From Dermatophagoides farinae (lineage: Eukaryota; Arthropoda; Arachnida; Sarcoptiformes; Pyroglyphidae): a stretch of DNA of 64,000 nt. The notes under the pieces are model-generated. The model saw nothing but the letters and a program-made list of their open reading frames with translations, was not told where the DNA came from and made no database searches. Location of the stretch: contig NC_134679.1 in assembly GCF_024713945.1 (NCBI RefSeq), forward strand, positions 749,001 to 813,000, given 5' to 3'. The position numbers were made by a program, and so were the translations under genes. The first letter of the stretch is position 1. Every line of letters begins with the position of its first letter. This document shows, in pieces, positions 48,401-61,900 of the stretch.

Positions 48401-51400
48401 AATTGAATATATATATATATATAGTGAAAGAACGTAGTTTTTTTATTTCTTGTTCACCGAATAGAAAATCCAGACATTTACTAATACACGAACAAAAATA
48501 CAATGAAAAAAATGTTGGCCAAAAGTATTACACACATGCAATGCATGCATGTAGGATATATATTTTTTTTCATGGACAAACTTTTTTTGGTGATTTTTTT
48601 TTTTTTTTTTTTTTGGTTCTCACTCTTGTTATTGTGTGTTCTGAGTGGAATTCAAAAAACTATGGTATGTTATATTCAATGCTTCTTCTTCGTCGTCTTC
48701 ATGTTCGTTGTTGTTGTAGTCGTTGTCTTCAGACGCCTTTAATTTTTTTTTCTGGTAATCACATACCACACACATACACATACAGCTGAAGATTCACAAG
48801 AAGTGGTTCACAAAACAATTGAATACATATATTGAATGAGAAGCATTGTGAATATATATTCATTTTCTACAACAACAACAAAAACAATCCAAACATTTCA
48901 ATATTTATGACGCCCATACTACGGAAATCTTTCGATATTTTGATTAGTAAAAAAAGAAAAAAAATTGCCTGTCTTTTCCTCCCACACAGACATACACACA
49001 TTATTTGGATTTTTATCTCATTCTGGTTTCATTTGGCCGTGGTTTAGATTATTATTGACAGTTTTTTTTTGTTTTTGTTTAAACAAAACAAAGTAAATGA
49101 TAAAAAAAACGACGAATGACTGAAATTAGCCCGAAGTCATTCAATTCATTCATTTATTTTTTTTTTCGTTCGTTCAAGTCAATACCGAAAATCGATATTT
49201 TTTTGTTGTTGTTTGTTACTGTAAGAAATGTGATACACATCATCATCCAACTATTACATACAGGACAATGAATGTCGATAAAACACTGTATCGATATACC
49301 ATACCATATATATTCCTGGATCGAACCAAAATGTCAATATTAACTAAAGGCATCCTAATTCTTTTTTTCTTTCATAGGAATTCTAGTTAAACAAAAACAG
49401 AATTTCTAGTGTTTCATTGTATTTCGTGTGTGTGTGTGTGTCATGTCATTATTTTTTTTTGTATTAATAAATACCATTACGGGCATGTATATTAACAATG
49501 GAAAGAAAAAATGCCCAAAAAAAATTCTAGGGCCAAAATGCAGTATATTAATTAATCAAAACTCATCATCATCATCATTATTCATTCATTCATTCATGGA
49601 ACAACAAGAAAAAAAATGTAAAGTTTGACTTTATTTATTAGACATGAAAAAAAAATTTTTGGTTCATGAATCATCAAAAAGTTTTTTTTTTCATTTCATC
49701 ATTTAGTGTCATCATTTAGTGTCCAGGAATTTATCTATTAGTAATGGACCATTACTTACATTCTTTCGAAAAAACAACCGCAACAACAACAACAACAACA
49801 AAACTATTTCGAATGTTAATAAAATAATTATTCACATTTCATGTCAAGTGTTTGCTGTTGTTGTTGTTCTGGACTACAAATCTCAATCCAAAATTTAGGC
49901 CATGAAAAAGTCCAAATCCATTCATTTCTTTTTTTCTTTTGATATTCAAATCATAAATCTGGTCGAGTTTAATTCTTGAATTCCATATTTTTCCATAGTC
50001 ACCCTGTTCTTGAGAAAAATTCCCCAAAGAATTTAGCGTAAAATTGCAAATTTCAGTTTTTCAAGTTCAAACAAATTTGTCCTCACATGATTTCGTGTAT
50101 GGCATGCCTGTATATGTAATTTTTGGAGTCGATATGAAAGTTTTTTTTTGCCGTTTTTGTTCTCTCATTCATTCATTCAATTTGTCCATTTAATAGTAAT
50201 CCTATTAGAGACACACATCTGGTATGACGACAAAAAAAAAATTTTTTTTCAAAGAATTTTATTCTTGATTTCATTCATCCATCGTCGTCATCGAAAAACA
50301 GTAGGCCAGTTATGCTACCCGTATGTGTGTGTGTGTGTGCTTCTGTATACAGGGGATGAAAAGATGATGATCGGCTTAAAAGCGAAAAAAAAACTACCAT
50401 AAGGTTCTGTTTCATACCAAATAAAATGTCAATGATGTATAGATTATCATTTGTTTCAATGTAGAAACATTATACAATGTTTCCATGGATATCGATCAGA
50501 TGATTTTATTGATTATTTTATCAACAAGAGGTTCGTTTTCTCGATTTAAAAACTGAAAAAAAATCCATTAAATATAAATCATCGCATTGAAAAAAATGCT
50601 GATGGCCAAGGCAATCGATTAAAAAAAAAAATCTTTTTTTGATTCATAATAAAACAACGACACCCATCATCATAGACACACAAAAAAATGGAAAAACCGG
50701 TCATGCCCGAATATTTTTCTCTCTCTCTTATTATCTTACATTCATGATTCATATTCTTATTGAGAATATGAATTATTTTTTTTGTTCATTGAAAAAAAAT
50801 CATCCCGCCAGCAAAATGATAGAGTTCATTTACCTTTTGAAATTGCATTATTTGTCAGGTAATAATAATAATAACAACAACAACAACAACAACAAATGAC
50901 TGACCAAAATAGCAGTTTGTTTGTCCGAGCTATTGCTTGAATAAAAGATAAAAATCAATTCACTTCAATTCGATTCGTTTCTTGTGTAATGAAATGAAAC
51001 GAAACGAACAACAACAAAAAAAACATCAATGAATCATGATTATCAACGAAAAGAATGGTGAAGAAGAAAACAATCGAAATGTATAAAAAAAACTGGACAC
51101 AATAGCCGAAAAGATTTGTTCTTCTCTCTTTCTCAAAAAACAACAACAACAACAAATGAATTGTATGAATGAATAAAAAATGGCCGCCTAACAATAACAA
51201 CAACCAAAACATCATAATTTGACCTTGGTCATTCGAAATTCAAAACACACACACACACATTTGTATTATTGATAAGGTCAAATGATCTCCAGAATGTAAT
51301 TTGTTTAAAGGAGAAGAAAACAAAAAAATCAATTTGGTCAGCAAATTCTTAATTTGAAATTTTTTTTGTGCACTACAAAATGGTCATCATTATCATTATC

Positions 51401-53321
51401 ATTTTTAATCAAGAAAAAAAAATTTAGAGTACCACTTTTTTTTGCAGCTAATTTGCATATTAAATCTTCAAAATTTCATCAACATTTCAATTTATTTTTT
51501 GTTGTTGTTGTTGTTGTTGATTTTCCTTTTCACAATGAAAACAACAACAAACAAGAAAAAAATATTGAAATTTGTACACTTTAACTATCACACACACACT
51601 CACACATCCAACACTCAAAAACTATTATAGAATATTCTTTTCTCCTTTCATCAGATTCTCTCAAGGGTCCATATTTTTTTCTGTTTCGTTTCTTAATATT
51701 CAACAACAACAACAACTAGGAATTGAGATTTATTCATCAGCTTCACAATCGGCTTATTTTCGTTTTTTTTCTTTTGCCATAGTTTGGAAAACATACACAC
51801 ACACAGTGTTGTTGATTCGCAAGATGAAGAAAGATGTTCCTTAGAGAGAAAAAAAGAGATGAAGAAAGAGATACCAATAACACATACATGGATGCAAACA
51901 ACAACAACAACAACAACAACATCCATTTCAAGCTAATAATGCAGCAGCTTCACCCATGTGAATAAGACAAAGAATTTCCATTGAAAAAAAAGTTCTGCAG
52001 TTTTTTTTCAGCTTTGCATTCACAATGCATATTTGAACATTGGAATAACAAGAATAAAAAAAAAGAAATGGAGAAAATGGGGTAAAAAAAAGTTGAGAAC
52101 AAAAAAATTCAAATTTTTCTCCCAATCACCCACCCAGTACACACAACTCTTTCAAGGTCGCCTTTTGGTTTAGTTCGTTGTTTGGTGGTGGGAGTTTTTT
52201 TTTCTCTCTCGTTCGTTCAAATTCACTGGTTTCAGGACGGACGAATGATTAATTGATTCGAATTGTTATTGAATCAAGAGAATGATGAAAAAAAACAAAC
52301 AGAGATGGACTTTTAATCATTTCAATTTCATTTTGATACATTCAAAACTGATAGATTTGACATTCACAGTGATGATGTGGCCATTTTTTTTAAACTAGGA
52401 AAAAAAAGTTTTGGAATTTTTTTTTTAAATTTAAAATTCTTTTTTCCTCCCATTTATCAGAAAACATGGACACATTCTTGCCAATCATTCATTCATTCAT
52501 TCATTCATTGTTGACTACTACTACTAGTATTCATCACATAACATCAAAACCGTTTATTTTTTTATTTTTTTTTAACAAGAAACTGAATTATTCTCTGTGT
52601 GTGTGTGTGTGAGAGAGTGAGTGCAATGTGGAATGGAATTTAGAATTCATCATCATGTGTGAACGATGATGTGAGTGAATGGATGATTTTTAACGCATGT
52701 GAACCATTCATTCATCCATTCATCACGAAAACACAAAGCCAATGTGTTTTGAAAATGTATCAAAATCAAAAAAACACACACACAATGGATAGAGTGAATT
52801 GATTTTCATGTTTCACTTTGCAAATAGGAATCATCATCATCATTTAAATGAAATTAATTTCAAATGACAAAATAACTCATTAACATTGAAATTGAATCAT
52901 TTTAATGTTTTACACATTGGATTTTTTTTTTGTATTTTGAAAAACAACACAGTCTGATAAAGAGGATTGAATGGAATACAGGAAAAAGGTCAGCCGATCA
53001 GCAAAAACAACAACAAAAAAAACATTAAATTGAACAATAGAACCGGAAACCAGAAAAAAAACTATTTCAATATGTGTATTAAACAGAGACATAGACATTG
53101 ATACCAGAATCCACCGCTATTCATTCATTCATTCCTGATGACAATGGACGAACAGCAGTGGGTGGTTTTCCGATTTTTTTTTTTGTTTTGGAGTCAAAAC
53201 AAAATGTCATTTTTTTTTCTCTTTCACAATGTTTCAATGTTTCTAAATGGAACCAAAGAATTTTTTTTTCATTCCATTAAAAACATCTTTTCTTTTGTAG
53301 TGAAAAAGCAATCTGATCCAT

Positions 53322-53364
53322 AACGACAACAACAACAACAACAACAACAACAACAGCAGCAGCA
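53322..53364. repeat. (CAA)n-(CAG)n trinucleotide tract
   Basis: Thirteen or so triplets of CAA then CAG in gene-free DNA, the same motif that encodes polyQ in the local genes. Confidence 0.9.
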
Positions 53365-54176
53365 TCAAAAGTAATCCAAGTATGAAAAGGATCCAAAAAG
53401 GATTTTTTTTCGAAAAAGAAAAAAAAATTTCAAATACACTGATACACTTACCATTTTTGTGATGTGAGCAGAGTATAGTGTGAGTAATCCAAAGTGGAAA
53501 GTCGAAGATTGTCGAACGAAAAAAAAAACAAATTGAATCATTGGGAATTTTAGAGAATCGGAAACAAAACAAAACAAAAAAAAAACATTCGAATTCAAAT
53601 ATCGAATGACTCTCTATGGAGTATTAATTTTTTTTCAGTGGTTGTGGTGAAAGTACTGTAGTAGTATTGATAAAAAATCGATGACGATTGAGCAACATTT
53701 ACACTTGAATGAATCACACCATACACACACAAAAAAAAACAGAAAAACAAAAAAAGAATTTTTGATGATTGTAGGAATATCACGAATAAATTCTGGTTCA
53801 TTTCATCATTATCATTCACGTTCATTGATGATGATGATGATGATCAAATGAAATGATCTGTTTTTTGTTTCGGGTTTTTTGTTAACCAGATAAATCAACG
53901 GAAAAAACAAAACAAAACTACTAATTTGATAAAGTCACATGAACATGAAATGATCTTGATTCATTATTATATAATAATGGGCGTTATTCTCTAACATTTG
54001 GTTAATAATGATGATGATGAATTAGGCCATCATTAAATCATCATCATCATCATTTAGATTATTATAGGTAAAAAAATTTGTAATAATCAATATTTATTTC
54101 AAGGTTACAATCGATTACAACACAACACACTTGATAAATATCGATTGGATTCTATCGATTTTCATTCGCATATAAC

Positions 54177-54189
54177 GCGCCATCTATGG
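54177..54189 (-). promoter_or_regulatory. CTCF-like motif
   Basis: The minus strand reads CCATAGATGGCGC, similar to the site at 10249-10262 and to the animal CTCF core. It lies 170 bases beyond the UBIAD1 stop, at the border of the gene desert. Function is inference. Confidence 0.35.
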
Positions 54190-54358
54190 ATTGGGAATCA
54201 AGTCAGTGATTTTTTTTTATTGTAAAATTTCAATAATCATTGGTCATATCACAAGATTTTCTTTTTTTTTCCTGTATTCAAAAAAAGTAATCGATCGATA
54301 TAATCAATTGCAATGATGAATAAGTATAATTTGCAAAAAAAAATTAATATAAAATAAT

Positions 54359-55950
54359 TTATCGAGGTAACAATCCAGGTAATTTATGTGCTGGTGACAT
54401 AAAACAAGCGAATAGATAAAACATTCCAAAATAGAAATTTAAACGTGCCATTTGTCTAGGTATTGATTCCAATTGTCGGTAACGAAATTGTCTTTCCAAT
54501 TTGAATGCTTTAGGCAATGTTATTAATGGTAATAGTAGCCATAATGAATAATTTAATGAACCAACCACGAATAGAATGTATGGTATGAATAAAAGTAAAG
54601 CAAACAATACATGTGATAAACGATAACCAATCAATATGGCTATTGTTACACAACCAGCACGACGATCAACATTTATATCTCTGGTATTGTTTGAATGTAA
54701 TATTGCTTCCGTATTCAATGCTAATGGTATTGCATATAATAATGTTACAAGACGAATCGTTCCTAGAGAAAGATTTTGAAATTTTGAAATGAAAAAATGG
54801 CCAGAAAAATGAATAAACAATTTTACCTGTTTGTGCAATGAATGAATATAAAACAGAAACTGGACCAAATGTAATCATAATGATAATATCACCTAATGCA
54901 ATATATTTAAGACCAATTCCTCCGGTATAAAGAAATGAACTGGACAATCCACCAAAATAAATGAATGCAAGTAATTCCATTCGCGCTGGCGATTGAATGG
55001 CAACCACCAAAAAACCGATACATCCAATGAAATAGAAAAGTACACCTGAATAATAATAATAATAAAGATGATAAATGGATGATGATTATCAGCTGTGTAA
55101 ACACAATCACACACTTACCAAGATTAACAACCTCTTCTGGTGTTAATATTGAATCAACAAGTGTACGATCATCGGATTGACGTTTTGAATCGATACCACG
55201 AACAAAATCGCAATAAGTATTAACAAGATTACCAGCAGCATGTACAGATAGAACGGTTAATAATGTGGCCAATAGAATGATCCATGAAAATTGTCCACCA
55301 CTTGTTTTCGATGCCAATACCGTGCCCATTAATACAGGTATCAGAGATGTAAAAAAAGTACCGGGTCTCAATGATGATAGATATTGTTTGGCACGTGTTA
55401 AGATTGTTGTACTTGATAAAAATATCGATGAAATTTGTTTAGATATGTTCCATGATGATGATGTAGATGATGAAAAGGTCGAAGATAATAGCGGAGATGA
55501 TGGAGATTTATTACACGATAATGATGATGATGATGATGATGATGATGTTAAGGAAGTTTCCTCATGTGAATTAATACTACTAGGAATTGGATGACTATTA
55601 TGGTTAAAATTATTTTTATTGATAACATTTTCATCATCATCAACAACAATTAAATCATTTGATTTTGATTTGTTCATCATTATATTATTGTTGGTGGTAG
55701 CAGTAGTAGTGGTAGTAGTAGAAGTAATGGATAAATCAGTTTCAGCTGATGATTCATGATGATGATGATGATGATGATGTTGATGGTGGTGATGATGATT
55801 ATCATCATTTTTATTATGATGATTAAGAATTCCAATTGATTCGGAATTATTATTCGTCATCATTGTCGTTGATGAAGCTGTTGCTGCTGCTGCTGCTGCG
55901 GTTGTTGTTGTCTTGGTGATTTTTGGATTTTTTATTTTATGTCTTTCCAT
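54359..55950 (-). CDS. UBIAD1: UbiA prenyltransferase domain-containing protein 1
   Basis: Exons 55950-55119, 55045-54827 and 54762-54359, GT-AG, all phase 1, 484 residues. UBIAD1 (fly heixuedian) is a polytopic ER/Golgi prenyltransferase that makes menaquinone-4 and is also linked to sterol-regulated HMG-CoA reductase turnover. The catalytic core starts near residue 193 (SLRPGTFF). It holds the first Asp-rich motif NTYCDFVRGID, SDDRTLVDSILTPEEVV, LAFIYFGGLSSSFLYTGGIGLKY, ALGDIIIMITFGP, and the second Asp-rich motif LHSNNTRDINVDRRAG, then ERQFRYRQ. An N-terminal extension of about 190 residues is Thr/Ala/His/Ser/Asn-rich, including a run of His; vertebrate UBIAD1 has a far shorter leader. Internal Met codons (30, 31, 91, 92) are possible alternative starts. 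Confidence 0.95.
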
Positions 55951-56634
55951 TTAAATCGAATATTATTTAAATCTTTGAATGAATATATACCTATAAATGA
56001 TTGAAGATCAACATGAATAGTAAATATTTGCTCAACACATTCATTCTTTTCCTCTTACCTCTGATGAATGTGATTTGAATGAAAAATCGAATCGATTTCT
56101 TAATCAATATGTCAATCATACAAATTAATGGAAGATTATGATTGATTGATTTGGTGAAGCAAAAAAAAAAACAAAACAAAACAGAAAAAACGGGTTAATT
56201 GACAACGCGTCACATCTAAGAACAACTTAATCAAGGACAACAACATCCATACACACATACATATTAACAATTTCGGGTCATCATCACTGTCACAGGTAAA
56301 TACCATAACATCGCATCATCATCAGATGAATAGTAACAAAAAAAAGTAACCAATCAAGTGGTGATGTATTGATGACAAAATCTTTCAATTTTTTTTCATT
56401 CAAATTGATTGATAATTTCTTTTGAAATGAAATGATGAAATCAAATGATTCAATACGAATAAAACAAAAATACCCGATAAAGAAATGAGGCCAAACAGAA
56501 AAAAATTTTTTTCGGTTGCGTGTCGCAATTGATCGATTTTGTTTTGTTTGCCCGCCCATATAGTATGTTACCAGAACACATGTTTTTTGGCGAAACGAAG
56601 ACATCGATGATCATCAAATCAAAAACAAAAAAAA
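55951..56634. promoter_or_regulatory. Divergent promoter region, UBIAD1 / MRPL22
   Basis: A 684-base gap between two outward-facing start codons, with no convincing coding exon. It should hold both promoters and leaders. The open frames on the minus strand are short and biased. Confidence 0.45.
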
Positions 56635-57465
56635 ATGATGATGAACAATTTAATTCGATCCAGAATCTGGCCCATTTATAATCAACTTTACAATGCAAGA
56701 ATTCTATTGCCAAATGTAGGATTTCCACATCAACAACAACTATTTGAATCAACGTATTCCAAATACGATACATGGACCTATCAACATGACCAGGAGATAC
56801 ATCAAGATCGTCTTTATCCAAAACCAAAACGATGGCCCAGATATAATGAAATTATCCATTCACCTGAAGAAGGTCCAGTAGAGAGGGTGAGAATTGTTTT
56901 TTTTTTACTAGAAAGAAAACATTTCTAACGTTTTTTTTCGCTTAAAATTCAGTATTATTGCCATCATCGTGAAAATATTAAATATTCGCCGAAAAAAATG
57001 TATTTTGTCGCTAGTTTTGTAAGTATTTTTTTTATTCGATTAATTTTTCCGTTGGTTATCAAGATTTTTTTTTCTTTATAGATTCGTGGCATGTCAATCG
57101 ACGAGGCAATCAAACAACTTTCATATGTTAAACTTAAAGGTGGTGCTATAGTGAAAGAAATTCTACAAGAAGCACAAGAAATTGCCGTACATGAACATAA
57201 TTTTGAATTCAAATCAAACATGTGGATTGCGGAAAGTTTTTGTTCCAAGGGTGTCGTATATAAAGGTTTTCGTAAACATGCAAGAATGCGTTTCGGTGAG
57301 ATACGTTATTTTCATTGTCATTATTATGTTAAATTGGTGGAAGGCGAACCACCGGAACATTATTATCCATCACAAGGGCCATATGTGGACAAGATGTCAA
57401 TCGAACAACGGCTTGAACAACATGTTGGAAAATTGCGTCAACGAAGAATTGATTTTGCATTGTAG
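56635..57465 (+). CDS. MRPL22: Mitochondrial large-subunit ribosomal protein uL22m
   Basis: Exons 56635-56886, 56953-57018 and 57082-57465, GT-AG, all phase 0, about 233 residues. The N-terminus (Arg/Tyr/Gln-rich, few acids) fits a mitochondrial targeting peptide. The uL22 core follows: HHRENIKYSPKKMYFVASFIRGMSIDEAIKQL, KGGAIVKEILQEAQEIAVHEHN, WIAESFCSKG, and the tail RMRFGEIRYFHCHYYVKLVEG. uL22 lines the peptide exit tunnel. The start could be any of three consecutive ATGs. The stop lies only 88 bases from the convergent neighbour's stop. Confidence 0.95.
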
Positions 57466-57553
57466 TTTAAAACAAATTTATTGATTTGTAAATAAAATTT
57501 CATTTTTTTATTATTATTAATTTCTCCTACTAATTTTTGTTGCTCGAATTCAG

Positions 57554-58694
57554 TCATTCTAATATCAATCGAAGATTTTTTTTATTCAACTGATGTAATT
57601 CATAAAGATGATCCATTACGTGGATTAAATGTTCCGATAATGTTTGCATATTATGCAAATTGATTCGATCGGCCATCTGGGCTAATGTTTTGTTTCCAGA
57701 TAAAATTTCTTTATTCTGCACCTGATAATGATGAAGTTTTCTGTGTGTGTGTGTATGGTGTTGAATTGGATTAAATTTTGATTCAAGAAAACAACGAAAC
57801 AACTTAAACTTACTTGGAAATCCAATCATGTTCGAGATGTAATTCATCAATTAAACTTTGAATTTGTTTGATAATCTTTTGTGGTGTTTGCTGCTGCTGC
57901 TGCTGCTGTGGATGATGATGATGGTGGTTTGATGATTTTTCTTGTTGATTATGTAATTCATTAATTTTATTACATAAAAGATTGTGTTGTTTCAAACGAG
58001 CCAATTGTTGTTGTTTAGCTATAAATTTTGAATGACTCTGATGTTGGAATGATTCACTATTGAGAACCAAATCAATATCCGGCTTCGTTAGACGATAATG
58101 TAAATGATGTTGAACCGGTAATGATAATGATGATGATGATAATTTTTCCATTGGATTCGATGATGATTGTAGACGATTAAATTTATTACGAAAACGTTCA
58201 TCACTTTCCAGACAAAATTTACTATATTCTGATGATGGATTCAATGAATGATTAGTTGGATGAATCGATGATCTTTCAATCAATTGTTGATTGCCATGTA
58301 AAGAAGTTTTTCGAGATTTATCTTTATCCATCGAACATTTTGTTGTTGCCATTGTGGATGATTTTGGAATTTCCATTTCTATTTTAACCGGTGTTTCAAT
58401 TTCCATTTTAACATTTTCCACCTTATTCTTATTATTATTTATCGATAATTGTTCCAATTGTCTGACAAGAAGTAATAAAATTTTATGTAAATCTTCTTCA
58501 ATATCAAACAACGAACGTTCCAACGAATGATTATGATGATGTGTACAGCCATTGCCACGATTTCTTGAATTTTGATGACGTTCATCGAACATTTTCAATA
58601 ATTCACGTTCAATTTGATCATATCGTGAATGTGATAATAGTAAACGAAAATCTGGTGCTTCATTGTTCAATGATAACGAATCATCTGTTTCCAT
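57554..58694 (-). CDS. Unrecognised coiled-coil protein, 355 aa
   Basis: Exons 58694-57814 and 57740-57554, GT-AG (phase 2), 355 residues. The N-terminal part APDFRLLLSHSRYDQIERELL and a helix DIEEDLHKILLLLVRQLEQLSI look structured. The middle is Ser/His/Gln-rich and charged, with several paired Val/Ile-Lys-Met/Glu-Ile-Glu repeats. The C-terminus is predicted helical (IIKQIQSLIDELHLEHDWISKK; LAQMADRINLHNMQTLSEHLIHVMDHLYELHQL), with heptad-like spacing. I recognise no family. A cytoskeletal, centrosomal or adaptor coiled-coil protein is possible but unproven. It converges on MRPL22 with an 88-base gap; overlapping 3' UTRs are likely. Confidence 0.75.
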
Positions 58695-58911
58695 TGTAAT
58701 TGATCAAGCAAATGATTACGAATCTTTAACGAAACAACAAAGGTTAAATGGAAACAAAAACAAAATTGAAAAACAACAACTACACGGTAACTATGGTAAC
58801 TATTTGGAATTTTATTTCGAGCATAATCTTTTTTTTTTGTTAAAAAAAAGAATCTAGATACATTTCATTATTCTTTGATCAATACAAAAGAATTAAAATC
58901 AATCGATAAAT

Positions 58912-61900
58912 TCATAATTGATAAGTTCGAATATTGAATTCTTGTTCACAGGCACTCATACCAGGCATGAATGTATCCAATTGATTTGAACGTAAACTTT
59001 GTCGTTGTCGAAAACTTTCACGAATCCTGTGGCCACGTGTACGGCGATTTTGTTGTGGATTACATTTGAATATCAACACACCTAATGCAATTGAACGGTA
59101 GAAAACAATCTGAAATAATAACATTCGTAGACAATGATAAAAATATTGGCCTTGTTCATCACGTGATAACATCATTTTATACAACACAATGGATATTTCG
59201 CCAGTATTACAACGATCAAAACCATATTGTAATTGAAATAATGCTTCATTTATAAAACGTAGTACAGAAAATTGTGCAACAAATTGATAACCATAATGCA
59301 TTTCTTCAATCGGATTGAATGTATTGGACAATACGAACCATGTGAAAAAATTTGAAAATGTCACCACAATCAATACGATAAAATTCGAACCAATCAACAA
59401 TGCAAATAGATGACTCTGGCCTTGGATGACCAAGGCGCCAAGAAATGTTAATATAACCATCCACCAATACATTCCGGGTCGTACTGGTTCAAAAACATCA
59501 ACAATATAATTATAGACAAGAATTATTGGAATTAATGCCAATATTTCATAACCAGATTTCACTAGATAAAATGACATTGTTGAATACCATCCTATTGAAT
59601 TCAAAAAAAAAATAAATTTTTCATTAACAAAATTTCAATCATCGCCATCACAATTGCTTACCATTTCGATGTTCATTGAAAAAATAGACAAATTCTTTAG
59701 TTAAAGCAAAACCAGATTGTACAAGAAAAATGAGCAAAAAAAATGAATTCATCAATATTGTATAACAGGTATTGTTGACCAAATCAATTTGTTCCTGAAG
59801 ACGAGCCGTAGAAAGATGATTAAAATCTTCATCAAAACTTACACAGCCACTGGTATGGACAGATTTTGGATTGAACACAAACCGCAATAGATATCCATGA
59901 TAAATGTATAAAACAATATACGATACTGTTTCTAACCAGAGATAATTTTTCTGATACATTAGATTACGAAAAAATAGAAACCAAAATGATGTCAATGAAA
60001 ATCTTGGACGATTTAGCTGTATACCATCATCACAAGCAACAACATCATCTTCAAATTCTTCATCAGTGATTTCTTGTGTTAAAATTCGTTGATCCGATAA
60101 TTGACATAACATTTGAACGATTCGATCTTCATTCGAAAGACATGAATATTTCATTAATTCCTCGGTAACCACTGTACAACCACATGGATCAGGAAGATTA
60201 ATCTCCGGTACAAGACGAAGATTTTCAGCAATTTTTTCGGCTACACCCGAATAAATACAAACACCACCACGTGCAAGACAATAGATTTGATCAAACATTT
60301 GTAAAATTTCTGTATTCGGTTGATGAATACTAACTACTAACGTGATTAGATGACGCCGAACCAATTTTTGAAGACAACGAATTTCAATTGCAGCTGAATT
60401 TGAATCCAATCCACTTGTTGGTTCGTCAATACAAATCAGATTTGGCATTCTCAGTGATGTCAATTCCAATGCCAATGCCAAACGTTTTCGTTCACCATCA
60501 GAACAATAATCAACAAATGTTGATGCCGTATGACTTATGTCCAATTCATCCAAGAGATTTGTTGCAATTTCTTCATAATCAATCTTGCCACCACGAAATG
60601 TTTGTCCATAGAAACGTTCGGCAATATTTTTCAATTTTGCAGCATAAATCAAACTTTGTTTTGCAGTCAAACCGGGTAATAGATGGCCAGAAATCTCTTG
60701 CGAAATATAACATATTCGTGTAGGTGTATATTTGCTAATATAGATTTGTGATTCAGCACTTAAATAGGTTTTCCATCGACCATTTAATACCTTTAATAAG
60801 GAAGTTTTTCCTGAACCTGAAGTACCCATCACTGCATTCAATGTTCCGAATCGAAATTGGCCATTCAGATTATGTAGAATTAATTTTGGATTAGTCATTT
60901 TTACAATCGATGGTGATTCACGTATCATTCGTTCACCGAATAATGATAAAGAACGCCATGCTAAATGTATTTTTCCACGGCAAAAATTTTCAAATTTTGT
61001 TTCTACATCTGGTTTGATTCTTGTGGTGAAACGAACTTTAAAACAATTTTTACTTCTTTTTCGAACATTTGATGATGATTTTGATGTTTGTCTGTCTTGA
61101 TCATAATCCACTATAGATGATACACCATCATTCGCTGATCGACGATACATTCGGTTAATTTTACCTTTGAAACTGAAACGAATCCACATACAAATCAATG
61201 TTAGCAAACGAAGAATGAACATGTTTCGAAAAACGGGTTTTAAATTTTCAAAAATTTTCTCAACATCAACCGAATATTTATGAAGCATAACTGAATATTC
61301 TGTCAATGGATCATCACACCTGTCCAGGCCATAAAATGCATACAATACACCATTGTTTATAAATCTTGAAGCCAAAAAATTTGAAATCTTGATTGCCCAT
61401 GGATTTCCCAATTGTTCAAGAATGATGAAATGGCCATCGAAAACAAACAATACAGTGATGAATATTTGAACAAGAACCATAAAAATCTGTATACGATCAC
61501 CAGCTAAAATGAGTAAAAAATGACCAAATGATTGCATATATAAAAATTCAATCCAATAAAAGAATAGAAAATGACCAAATCTTGTCCAATTGAATTGATT
61601 TTGATCCAGATATAGAAAATCCATTGTAAAATAAATCAATGATGTACTGGTCAATACATAAAGAATACTTTCAATCAATTGGATTAATGTTAATGACCAA
61701 AAACATGTTCCCACTGAATACCAACGATTACGGTGTTCATTGCGAAATACTTTCAATATTGGTACGAATAAAAAACAAGCAAGACCCATTGCAACGGATG
61801 AAATGAACAATGTTGTCATTGATTGATGCATTATAAATGAATCATGATGTGCACTATTACGAAGATTATCGTGACAATTTTCTAGATCGGTTAAATTTCG

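Larger units (their letters stand above)
42969..54358. other. 11-kb gene desert of AT-rich simple sequence
   Basis: No exon with family similarity was found on either strand. Content is poly-A/T, CA/TG, GA/CT, CAA/GTT and ATC/GAT runs, for example TG at 45415-45443 and CAA/CAG at 53322-53364. The longest open frames (such as 48277-48789) are Phe/Val/Cys-rich simple sequence. A CTCF-like motif lies at 54177-54189, close to the UBIAD1 3' end. The left part should hold the distal TMEM47-like promoter and any upstream non-coding exons. Distal enhancers or non-coding RNAs cannot be excluded. Confidence 0.6.

Noticed and set aside
48277-48789. 170-residue open frame in the gene desert
   Set aside because: Phe runs from poly-T and Tyr/Ile from AT repeats; no conserved domain.
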